From Oceanirhabdus seepicola (GTDB taxonomy: Bacteria > Bacillota > Clostridia > Clostridiales > Clostridiaceae), in NCBI RefSeq assembly GCF_023684385.1, contig NZ_JAGSOJ010000001.1, positions 1,387,146 to 1,451,145 on the forward strand: DNA of 64,000 bases. The letters are read 5' to 3'. Position 1 is the stretch's first letter, and every line of letters begins with the position of its first letter. The notes beneath the pieces are model-generated. The model was not told where the DNA came from. It saw only the letters and a program-made list of their open reading frames with translations, and searched no databases. Both the position numbers and the translations under genes were made by a program. Of this stretch, positions 27,100 to 34,724 are shown one piece after another.

Positions 27100-27408
27100 A
27101 AAAAACTCCCATCTCAACTAAGAGACGAGAGTTATATCCCGCGGTACCACTCAAATTAAAAGCATATATTGCCACTTCACTCAAGCTATAACGGTAGCTC
27201 TCCGGCTCTCCCTACTCATTTCAGGCGCATCTCCAAGGTTCTACTTCACTTATACGTTCATGCTAAGCTTCCACCATCCTCAGCTCTCTATAAATCCCAT
27301 TGTATAAGTTACTATCCTTTTCATAGATTTTGAAATATCTTTTCTACAATCTTTTAAGCTTAAATCGTACAATCTATACACTGTTGTATTTCCGGAAAAT
27401 GTATATTA
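27100..27408 (-). promoter_or_regulatory. T-box leader of argS (arginine, candidate specifier CGC)
   Basis: On the minus strand the universal T-box AGTGGTACCGCGG occurs at 27139-27151. It is followed by the terminator ACTCTCGTCTC...GAGATGGGAGT plus a T-run (27102-27133). Stem I lies at about 27180-27340, with GAGGATGGTGGAAGC-like and AGTAGAACC-like conserved pieces. The triplet CGC (27225-27227) in GATGCGCCTGAAA is the candidate specifier and matches arginine. Uncharged tRNA-Arg should favour the antiterminator and turn argS on. Confidence 0.88.
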
Positions 27409-27414
27409 AAATGA

Positions 27415-27444
27415 ATTTTATCATATATAATATTCCAATGTCAA
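27415..27444 (-). promoter_or_regulatory. Sigma-A promoter of the argS T-box transcript
   Basis: On the minus strand TTGACA (27444-27439), an 18-base spacer and TAAAAT (27420-27415), just upstream of the T-box. Confidence 0.65.
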
Positions 27445-27519
27445 CATAAATTTTCTCATAAAAATCAATTTTTCAAATTTTCTCACAACAATTAAATATA
27501 ATAATTATTTCATGTCTCT

Positions 27520-28308
27520 TTATAATAAATCACACAATAATTCAAGAAACTGTTTTCTTCCATGTACTTCTTTCCATGGATAATGTCCACATTTTTCAAT
27601 AATTATCATCTTAAAATCATCAACAACATTAGTAAGTGTTTCCTCTACCCCTTTAAAAGGATGAGGATCGTAATCACCATGAATTGCTGTGACATGACAT
27701 TTAATATCCTTACCTTTATTCAAAAGTTCCCCACTTTTTCTCATGGCATTAACCTCATCCATCAACTTAAAAAAGGCTTCTGGTTTGTAATCTGTTATTT
27801 CTTCTTCTTTTATATCATCAAGCACTCTATAGATCTCAATCTTACTTATAACTTTCCCCATAATACCGAAAGCCTTTTTCTTCTCCGCTTCAGAATTACC
27901 ACTCTTTAATACTTCCCATTGCTTAGAAATTATTTCCCTATCTTGATCAGTAAACCTATTCTCTCTTATATCATTCATCTCATTTATATACTTACTTTCA
28001 AAAGGTCCAGCTCCCACTAATATTAACTTCTTCACACATTCTGGGTATTTCGCAGCAAATAAATATCCTAACCAAGCACCCCATGAATGTCCTATTATGA
28101 TAAAAGGCTCTTTGTCATGTATATCGCAAATTTCTTTAATTTCTTTTATCTGCCCATCTATTGAATCACTTTCTTGTAGATGTTCAATAAGACCATATTT
28201 CACGGAAAGCATCTTCCCTAAGCTACTCAAGGAACCTGGAGCCCCTGGACCTCCATGTAAAAGTATTATATTATAAGGTTTATTACCATACACTCTATAG
28301 TTTTTCAT
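27520..28308 (-). CDS. Alpha/beta hydrolase (proline iminopeptidase-like)
   Basis: A 262-residue protein. HGGPGAPGS is the oxyanion-hole loop typical of the proline iminopeptidase branch. IIGHSWGAWLGYLFA carries the nucleophile Ser in GHSWG. AIHGDYDPHPFKG has the acid, and KCGHYPWKE the His. No signal peptide. A GGAGGCAATT RBS precedes ATG 28308. It diverges from the XRE-TPR regulator at 28587, with a solo palindrome arm in between. The substrate is unknown. Confidence 0.88.
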   Translation of the reverse strand: MKNYRVYGNKPYNIILLHGGPGAPGSLSSLGKMLSVKYGLIEHLQESDSIDGQIKEIKEICDIHDKEPFIIIGHSWGAWLGYLFAAKYPECVKKLILVGAGPFESKYINEMNDIRENRFTDQDREIISKQWEVLKSGNSEAEKKKAFGIMGKVISKIEIYRVLDDIKEEEITDYKPEAFFKLMDEVNAMRKSGELLNKGKDIKCHVTAIHGDYDPHPFKGVEETLTNVVDDFKMIIIEKCGHYPWKEVHGRKQFLELLCDLL

Positions 28309-28403
28309 AATTGCCTCCTTAAAGGTTATATAATATTCAGTTTATCCATCATTAGTTAATAATATATTAATTTTCTTACCCATACTAGCTTTATTATTTT
28401 TTA

Positions 28404-28423
28404 AAATCTTATGAACCGTCCCT
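28404..28423. repeat. RAYT-linked palindrome, solo right arm
   Basis: AAATCTTATGAACCGTCCC followed by TAGTTTGTCC. Same flank box as the full copy at 52055. Confidence 0.85.
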
Positions 28424-28586
28424 AGTTTGTCCAGTGGCTACTCATTCCATCTACTTTAAATCACAATATACTTTCAATATACTTTAATAATTAGTTCACT
28501 ATTTGACTCATATTAGTCAAGATGATACCATTTAATATATATAAGATACTAAAAATACTATAATATAATGTTTAGAGGTGTTAATT

Positions 28587-29834
28587 TTGCAAGGTTCTGT
28601 TTTAATCTTTGGTGAAAATTTTGAATATGACTTTCTATCAGCTTGGATAAAATATAATCGACTTGAGAATGGGTATAGCCAAGATTCACTATGTCATGGT
28701 GTTTGCTCCCCAAGTCATCTTAGTTATTTTGAGAATGGTAAGAAAAAGCTCAATAGTGAGATTATAGAACTGTTATTACATAGAATGAATATTGACAGAA
28801 TACCTATAATCGAAAATATAGGATCAATACGTCAAGAACTCATAAACTTTATAACTGAATTAGAATTCCGTAATATAACTAGTGCTAAAAGGATATTCAA
28901 CGGAATACTCAAATATGAGGATTTGATTAAAATCTCCCCTTATAATATTGAATTTAAAATATACAAACTAGCTTATGATATACACATAGATAGAAAAAAT
29001 TATACTGATCTAAAAAAAGATATTTCATATATAGATAATATCTATTCCGCTTTAAATGATGATTTAAGGTATCTCTATTTATTATTAACTGGAAGATTAA
29101 CATATAAATATATTTCTCATATAGAAGGTTTGACCAGACTAGAAAATGCCAAGGCAATTAAGGACACCCCTTGGGTAAATTACAATCTTGGATTCTGTTA
29201 TTGCTATGATAAACAATCCCTAAGAGGAATAATATCAATGGAAAAAGCCTTGGAGACTTATCAACATCTTGGTCAGTATGTTTGTGCTATGTACTGCAAT
29301 ATTTACCTTGGTATTTGCTACACAGATCTTCAGATGTACGATGAAGCTCTTAACCATCTTAAAGCAACCTATACGGCTGCAAACCACTTTAAGATTGATT
29401 CTGTTTTAACTCAAGCTTATGTTCATCTATCAAACATGTATATGTATTTACAGGACTATACAGAAAGCCTGCATTGGGCTCAGCTAGCACTTATTGGTGA
29501 CTTTTCAGTATTGGCTGCAGTAAATTGTACTGAATGTTTAAATAAACTTAATAGACTTGAAGAGTGTAAAGATATATTTGATAGATTTCTCATAAGTGAA
29601 AAAAAGGATTCCCTTTACTATAATCTGCTTTACTTTAATTATCTAAGTATATTCCATTTTGATGAGGATATTTTTTACCAAGAAACAATAAAAAATATTC
29701 TTCCCTATTATGAAAGTATTAATTACTCAAATATCTGTGACATTATTAATAAAAAGCTCATTGAATATTTCGAGAAAAATAGAAAATATAAAGATGCAAA
29801 CAAACTTTATCGAAAACTACTTGAGAATAAATAG
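28587..29834 (+). CDS. XRE-family regulator with TPR-like C-terminus
   Basis: Start chosen at TTG 28587 with AGAGG about 8 bases upstream; GTG 28578 overlaps the RBS. 415 residues. The N-terminal helix-turn-helix (about residues 15-65) has NRLENGYSQDSLCHGVCSPSHLSYFENGKKKLN. The remaining helical repeats (TPR-like, e.g. YLGICYTDLQMYDEALNHLK) resemble the peptide-sensing RNPP/Rgg regulators of Firmicutes. Such proteins bind short exported peptides, but no obvious small signal peptide gene lies next to it. A palindrome follows at 29893. Confidence 0.82.
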   Translation: MQGSVLIFGENFEYDFLSAWIKYNRLENGYSQDSLCHGVCSPSHLSYFENGKKKLNSEIIELLLHRMNIDRIPIIENIGSIRQELINFITELEFRNITSAKRIFNGILKYEDLIKISPYNIEFKIYKLAYDIHIDRKNYTDLKKDISYIDNIYSALNDDLRYLYLLLTGRLTYKYISHIEGLTRLENAKAIKDTPWVNYNLGFCYCYDKQSLRGIISMEKALETYQHLGQYVCAMYCNIYLGICYTDLQMYDEALNHLKATYTAANHFKIDSVLTQAYVHLSNMYMYLQDYTESLHWAQLALIGDFSVLAAVNCTECLNKLNRLEECKDIFDRFLISEKKDSLYYNLLYFNYLSIFHFDEDIFYQETIKNILPYYESINYSNICDIINKKLIEYFEKNRKYKDANKLYRKLLENK

Positions 29835-29892
29835 AATTGTAAAACTAAAGACAAGTTAAGGACGAGCTTGAAGGACAAGCAGTGATAACTAT

Positions 29893-29964
29893 GGGGACGG
29901 TTCATAAAAACTTCTGTGTATACTTGTCCAAATCAAGTTTACTATTAATTTATGAACCGTCCCC
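29893..29964. repeat. RAYT-linked palindrome, full copy 4
   Basis: GGGGACGGTTCATAA...TTATGAACCGTCCCC with interior CTTGTCCAAATCAAG; GGACAAG also occurs just to the left. Lies between convergent genes. Confidence 0.93.
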
Positions 29965-30000
29965 TATTGGTCTTATATATCTTTTACTTAAACAATAAGT

Positions 30001-30807
30001 CTATTTCCACCATCCAAACTCCTCACCAAACTTCAATATATTCTTAGAAAATACATCTTCGTGGAATTCTTCTGGAACTAGCTCTTTGAATATTTCAATT
30101 TGAGCATTCAAATCTACAACTGGAAAATCTGATCCAAAGAACATCTTTTCATAACCTATCTCTTCAAAAATTGCTCTAATCTTCTCCATAGAATAATGTT
30201 TTTTAAGCGATTCTAGTATTCCTGAACATTCAAAATACACATTTTCATGATTTAACCATGGCATATAATCAAAATATAACACACCCCCAAAATGTGATAT
30301 TATAAACTTTGTCTTATGAAATACTCTAACCATCTTTTCTATGTATTTAGGATTTGAATTATCTATAGTTCCCGGACATGAACCTGGATGACAATGAATC
30401 ATAACAGGAATGTTCAACTCTCCTGCCAATCTATATATTGGCATAAGCCTCCAATCATCTCCATTCACTCCTAGATTTTGAGGATGAACCTTAATCCCCT
30501 TCAATCCCAGTTTCACTAATCTCTTAATATTATTTTCAAGATCAATTATTCCATTATAGAAGTGGATCTTTGAGATATCTATATCCGCAAATCCAACTAT
30601 ATTTTTATTTCTATTTATAACTTCAATCATGTAATCATTCATCTCATCAACTGGTTGCCATGAAATATCATTTATTGGAACAAAAATTCCTCTCTTAATC
30701 CTGTGTTGCTCCATACCTTCAATTACTTTTTCATATGTTACATCAACACTTCCCCCACACATTATTCCACATGGTAGTGAGTGTATATGAGCATCAATAA
30801 TTTCCAT
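30001..30807 (-). CDS. Amidohydrolase-2 family metal-dependent hydrolase
   Basis: A 268-residue TIM-barrel hydrolase. IIDAHIHSLP carries the HxH metal motif, GIKVHPQ a ligand-loop residue, VMIHCHPGS and FIISHFGG the metal His residues, and MFFGSDFPV the catalytic Asp. It belongs to the ACMSD/Amidohydro_2 branch (decarboxylases or hydrolases). The substrate is unknown. Its upstream promoter block is shared with the HD-PhzF gene (33788-33816). Confidence 0.87.
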   Translation of the reverse strand: MEIIDAHIHSLPCGIMCGGSVDVTYEKVIEGMEQHRIKRGIFVPINDISWQPVDEMNDYMIEVINRNKNIVGFADIDISKIHFYNGIIDLENNIKRLVKLGLKGIKVHPQNLGVNGDDWRLMPIYRLAGELNIPVMIHCHPGSCPGTIDNSNPKYIEKMVRVFHKTKFIISHFGGVLYFDYMPWLNHENVYFECSGILESLKKHYSMEKIRAIFEEIGYEKMFFGSDFPVVDLNAQIEIFKELVPEEFHEDVFSKNILKFGEEFGWWK

Positions 30808-30896
30808 ACTATTTCCCCCTTAAATACCCTATTAAATATCCACATTTCTTTTTTTTCCATTTTATCTAAGCACTTTATTCCTCACATTATAATAAA

Positions 30897-30925
30897 ATCA
30901 TATCAATATTGTAGATATTTGTAAA
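30897..30925 (-). promoter_or_regulatory. Promoter of the amidohydrolase gene, shared block
   Basis: On the minus strand TTTACA, 17 bases, TATGAT. The surrounding 40 or so bases, including the spacer, match 33788-33816 with few differences. Confidence 0.6.
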
Positions 30926-31094
30926 TACTTCATGTTAAGGTGCTTATTTTATAGCAGCTAAAGGTATGAACAAGCATTACGACAGTTCATAATTACTTAC
31001 TATCTACAATTTATCCACGCAGGAATATCTATTCAATATGATAAAAGAAAATCAACTACATTATAGATAGTTTTTATTTTTAGATATACAATTA

Positions 31095-31145
31095 CCCCAC
31101 TAAGTAGATTTCATAGTTAATTCTTAATGTATCTACTTAGTGGGG
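31095..31145. repeat. Perfect 15-bp inverted repeat
   Basis: CCCCACTAAGTAGAT (31095-31109) and ATCTACTTAGTGGGG (31131-31145) are exact inverted repeats around a 21-base loop. No T-run follows on either strand, so it may be a terminator of weak type or a small palindromic element. The rest of 30931-31272 shows no gene. Confidence 0.7.
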
Positions 31146-31272
31146 TTCAGTTAATACCAAACAATTATCCAATTAATTTTGATAATAAATCAATACTTAG
31201 AATACAACTCGTCAATTTCAATAACTTATCATCACAATCTTATAATATTAGATATTGAAGTTCTTTTAAAAT

Positions 31273-31428
31273 TTATATCTTTTCTTCAATTTTTTCTAAT
31301 CTTCCCCCAATATTTTTCAATTCATTAGCTATTTCGCTAACTAACAAGTCGTATCTTTCCACTCTTTGTTTTTCTTGTTTTTCTTTTTGTTTAAATGCTT
31401 TTATTCCATAAGGATCATTACTACTCAT
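31273..31428 (-). CDS. Small charged coiled-coil protein, 51 residues
   Basis: ATG 31428 with AGGAGGCG close upstream. The product starts MSSNDPYGIKAFKQKEKQEK, has a Lys/Glu/Gln-rich helical middle and ends GGRLEKIEEKI. Codon use and a strong RBS argue for a real gene. It has no match I can name. It stands alone between the 15-bp inverted repeat and the arsR relic. Confidence 0.6.
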   Translation of the reverse strand: MSSNDPYGIKAFKQKEKQEKQRVERYDLLVSEIANELKNIGGRLEKIEEKI

Positions 31429-31680
31429 AAAACGCCTCCTTCTAATCAATATTTTAGTTTATTAATTCCATTCAAGTTGAAATCTAAATTTAATCTTTAT
31501 CAAATATGTCACTTGATATTTTCTTTTATACTTCTATATTTTGTGCTTTTAATATCTTTTTCATACATCTGGATATCTCTGAATATAAAAAATTAAAACC
31601 ATGATTTATTTAAACTAATATCCTTTTCAAATCACCACCTAGTATTGTTTGTTATTTAAATTAACCTAAAATAACTTTTT

Positions 31681-31766
31681 AACCTTATTTCATTTACAAT
31701 CTCCCTTAGATGTCGATGTTTATTTGTAAATTGAGTAAGTCTAACCATTCAGTCAAGCGGCATACT
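31681..31766 (-). pseudogene. arsR relic with internal deletion
   Basis: 31681-31726 aligns with the 3' part of the intact arsR at 38518-38829 (AACCTTATT...TACAATCT...CCTTA...ATGT). 31727-31766 aligns with a more upstream part (ATTGAGTAAGT...TCTAACC). The part in between, which carries the recognition helix region, is deleted, and the frame is lost. An operator-like palindrome follows at 31790-31815, at the position it has before intact arsR. Confidence 0.7.
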
Positions 31767-31789
31767 TCACATAAACCCCTTTGCATATT

Positions 31790-31815
31790 GATACATTTAA
31801 ATATGTAAATGTATC
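31790..31815. promoter_or_regulatory. ArsR-type operator palindrome next to arsR relic
   Basis: GATACATTTA-N6-TAAATGTATC, perfect 10-bp arms. The half-site GATACATTTAAAT recurs at the intact arsR promoter (38857-38874). Confidence 0.6.
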
Positions 31816-31888
31816 TATGTTTTATATTATGCGAAGTATACTATATTTGTGATTTTTTATTTTATACTAAACATAAAATAAAACGTAA

Positions 31889-31974
31889 GGGGACGGTTCA
31901 TAAATTTTTTCTAACAACTTGTACATCTGTCTATACCTGTACAACTTATTAAGAAGAACTTATGAACCGTCCCC
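31889..31974. repeat. RAYT-linked palindrome, full copy 5
   Basis: GGGGACGGTTCATAA...TTATGAACCGTCCCC, 86 bp, with interior ACTTGTACA/TGTACAACT-like inner pairing. Lies 16 bases past the HD-PhzF stop. Confidence 0.92.
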
Positions 31975-31989
31975 TACTTTTATCAATTT

Positions 31990-33690
31990 CTATTCTATCC
32001 CTACAGCATGTCCCCCTACCTGTATTCTTTCAATCTTTCCGTCTCTTATGATTAACTTCGAATATATTTCAGATGGAGAATCCATGCTATATCCCTGTTC
32101 AAACTTCATATTGTACTGCCTGTCCACACTTCCCTTATTATTGTCCAAACAACCATAACTCTCATCCCCACTAAACTCATTATTGTCCACTCTACCTTCA
32201 TCAATAACCTTAACTTCAAACCCACATAAATGCTCACTAGCATACTTATATAGATAACAACTTAAAGCTCCATTTGATGTTCCTGTAGCTGCCTCTTCTG
32301 GTATATCATAAAGAGGTGCAAAATTTCTACAATGAGCAGTTGCCCCCTCTAGTGTCTCAAGAGTGAATACATGATAACCTGTAACATTATACTTTTTGCT
32401 TATCTCTGATACTTTATTAAAATCTGGTTTTATACTATTTATACACTGAATGTTTTTCACTGGAACAAAAATATCCCTTATTCCTGTAGAAACCACCTGT
32501 ATAGGCATTGTTTCATGTATAAAGTCAGAAGGTATATTTAAGGAATCACATATCTCTTGTGAATCTATCACCTCATAGAATTCAAGCAATGCTTGATCCA
32601 TAATAATTTTCCCATCAGATTCAACTTCCACCTCTAAAACTCCTGCTTTTGTTTCTTGAGTATATTTTCCATCGTCAATTATATGATTTTCATAAAGTAC
32701 ATGGAATGCTGCAATAGTCGCATGTCCACATAAATCCACCTCATCCGCAGGTGTGAAGAATCTCACTTTAAAATCTGCCACCTGTGATTTAGATATGAAT
32801 GCAGTCTCTGAATAACCAACTTCTTTTGCCACTGATAACATCTCGGCTTCTGACATCTCTCTATCACATATCACAACTCCAGCGGGATTTCCTCCCCCTA
32901 CCTTATCCGTAAATGAACCAATTCTATAAATTTTCGAATTATCACCTTTCAATATAAAAAAAGCCTCCTTAGTGTTATCATTCTTTATCTCGTAATTTAA
33001 CTCTTCAATAAATCCCTTTATGAAGTCAATTTTCTTATTCATAAGCTTTTTTGCTTCAGGTGTTATAAGTCTATGCAGTGCCTTGTTCAAGAAGCTTAAT
33101 TCTCTATTGGTCAATTTTCTACTTAAATCATGGAAGAAGAATGGACTATTCTCATCCGCCCATTTTGAAGTCATGAAAATTGAAGTTGCCCCACTTTCAT
33201 CAAGTACATCTCCATCTTTTAATATACTCTCGCAGATGTCATCACTTATCTCTTTCTTATTAGAATGATTCCCAACCATTTTTATAACCTTTTTAGAATC
33301 TATCACATATTCAATATCCTTATTCTCCTCAAACCATTTCTTTACTAACTCCGCGCTTTTATCTGCATGATTTTCTAGAATATAAAATTTACCTACATCA
33401 TGTAAAATAGCAGCAACTCTAAGTTCTGTAAGTTCTTTTTCAGATAGATTGAATTCTCCTTCTTTCACGATTTCCATAGAAGTTCTCTCTACATTCATAC
33501 AATGCATATAGGTGAATTTCTTGGTTCTTCTCCAGGGGTAATTCACTTCCCATAAATACTTTTCTACCCTTTTTCCCCCTTCCACGCCTTCATCTCCAGC
33601 TTCCTTATCTAGTGTAATTGAGTTATTAAGTTCATCTTTCAGAACAATTCTTGCCCTGTATATGATATCTTCAAACTTATTATTCATCAT
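31990..33690 (-). CDS. HD-domain hydrolase fused to PhzF-like isomerase
   Basis: 566 residues. Residues about 55-235 form an HD domain (YMHCMNVER with H63, ILHDVGK with H97-D98, then MVGNHSNKK and DGDVLDE), typical of small metal-dependent phosphohydrolases. Residues about 253-566 form a PhzF fold: GSFTDKVGGGNPAGVV, catalytic Glu in VGYSETAFI (E295), VDLCGHAT, and GTSNGALSCYL. PhzF-like enzymes isomerise or epimerise small acids. The fusion is unusual. Residues about 498-528 look like an insertion in a normally short loop, with three (V/L)D(N/R) units (VDNNEF, LDNNKG, VDRQYN). The RBS is a G-rich GGGGGGAG before ATG 33690. Promoter block at 33788-33816. Confidence 0.87.
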   Translation of the reverse strand: MMNNKFEDIIYRARIVLKDELNNSITLDKEAGDEGVEGGKRVEKYLWEVNYPWRRTKKFTYMHCMNVERTSMEIVKEGEFNLSEKELTELRVAAILHDVGKFYILENHADKSAELVKKWFEENKDIEYVIDSKKVIKMVGNHSNKKEISDDICESILKDGDVLDESGATSIFMTSKWADENSPFFFHDLSRKLTNRELSFLNKALHRLITPEAKKLMNKKIDFIKGFIEELNYEIKNDNTKEAFFILKGDNSKIYRIGSFTDKVGGGNPAGVVICDREMSEAEMLSVAKEVGYSETAFISKSQVADFKVRFFTPADEVDLCGHATIAAFHVLYENHIIDDGKYTQETKAGVLEVEVESDGKIIMDQALLEFYEVIDSQEICDSLNIPSDFIHETMPIQVVSTGIRDIFVPVKNIQCINSIKPDFNKVSEISKKYNVTGYHVFTLETLEGATAHCRNFAPLYDIPEEAATGTSNGALSCYLYKYASEHLCGFEVKVIDEGRVDNNEFSGDESYGCLDNNKGSVDRQYNMKFEQGYSMDSPSEIYSKLIIRDGKIERIQVGGHAVGIE

Positions 33691-33787
33691 TTATCTTAAC
33701 TCCCCCCCTTTACAGGCTTCTCCTTATACTAATTTCCTCAACTTTTAACCAATTTATTATGATTGATTAATGTTTATCTTATAATAA

Positions 33788-33816
33788 ATCATATCAATCA
33801 TGTATATATTTGTAAA
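33788..33816 (-). promoter_or_regulatory. Promoter of the HD-PhzF gene, shared block
   Basis: On the minus strand TTTACA, a 17-base spacer and TATGAT, followed by TTATTATAA. Nearly the same block precedes the amidohydrolase gene at 30897-30925. Confidence 0.6.
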
Positions 33817-33885
33817 TACTTACCTGCAAACCCTTCATTTTTTTATTCTTTAGAATTTGAACTTGTACAATTTCACATAAATATT

Positions 33886-33960
33886 TAACACATTGGTATA
33901 AGCAAGATTAAATGTAATAATTTCTTTAATAAATTTTTCAATTTCCTAGAAAATAAAAAA
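33886..33960 (+). repeat. Dispersed repeat family 3, copy 2
   Basis: Matches 4755-4829 over about 75 bases (TAACACATTGGTATAAGC..., AAATTTTTCAATTTCCT, AATAAAAAA). The internal hairpin of copy 1 is lost here by base changes. Confidence 0.6.
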
Positions 33961-33971
33961 ACACCAAAAAT

Positions 33972-34008
33972 AAAGCACTTAATAAAATATCCTCTTATTA
34001 AGTACTTT
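33972..34008 (-). terminator. Terminator of the ars operon
   Basis: On the minus strand AAAGTACTTAATAA and TTATTAAGTGCTTT pair with one mismatch, followed by ATTTTTGG and further T-rich sequence. Located 20 bases past the phosphoesterase stop at 34029. Confidence 0.75.
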
Positions 34009-34028
34009 ACAACAAAATATTAATTTTC

Positions 34029-34724
34029 TTACCCTCTTAACATTTGGGCATATTCATCTAATAACTCAGACTCTTCAATCTCTTTAACAACTTTCTCTAT
34101 ATTATATGTAACTCGTTCAAATCTAACTCTAATTTCATTATAAACCTCTACAACACAATAACAAGCTCTGTTATCTCCACCCTTTGGTTTACCTACACTT
34201 CCTGCATTGATAAATACTTTGCCACGAACCTTCTTGAAATATGGAATATGAGTATGACCAAAGACAATAATATCCTCATTTAACTTAGAAGCTATTTCTT
34301 CCTGTAATATTATATCATTTTCAAAAATGTATTCACTTATAGAATTTGAGCTACCATGAGTTAAAAGGAAATTTTTTTCTCCAACTTTTATTGTCAACTG
34401 CTTCTTAAGTCCTTTTAAAAATTCCTTATTCTCTTCTTTAATATTTTCTACTGTCCATAATAAAGTATTTGAAAGCTTATTTCTCTTCTCTTTAGTAACC
34501 TCAAAGAAACCCACTGCCTCATCATGATTACCCATAATGGAAGTAATATTATGTTTTCTCAATTCCTCAATAACTTCATTTGGTCGGGGTCCATATCCAA
34601 CTATATCACCAGTACAATATACATTATCATAATCTATTCCATTATTCTTCATATCTTCTAGAACAGCTTTTAAAGCTTCTACATTTCCATGTATATCTGA
34701 TATAAAAGCTACTTTTTCTATCAT
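34029..34724 (-). CDS. Metallophosphoesterase, last gene of ars operon
   Basis: A 231-residue calcineurin-like phosphoesterase: ISDIHGN, TGDIVGYGP, GNHDE, LTHGSS and GHTHIPY are the five metal-binding blocks. It resembles the YfcE/DNA-repair-exonuclease-like small phosphodiesterases. Its start overlaps the arsA stop by 4 bases (ATG at 34724, arsA ends 34721), so it is translationally coupled to arsA. Its role in arsenic resistance is unknown; it may be a passenger or act on an organoarsenic or phosphate ester. Confidence 0.87.
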   Translation of the reverse strand: MIEKVAFISDIHGNVEALKAVLEDMKNNGIDYDNVYCTGDIVGYGPRPNEVIEELRKHNITSIMGNHDEAVGFFEVTKEKRNKLSNTLLWTVENIKEENKEFLKGLKKQLTIKVGEKNFLLTHGSSNSISEYIFENDIILQEEIASKLNEDIIVFGHTHIPYFKKVRGKVFINAGSVGKPKGGDNRACYCVVEVYNEIRVRFERVTYNIEKVVKEIEESELLDEYAQMLRG

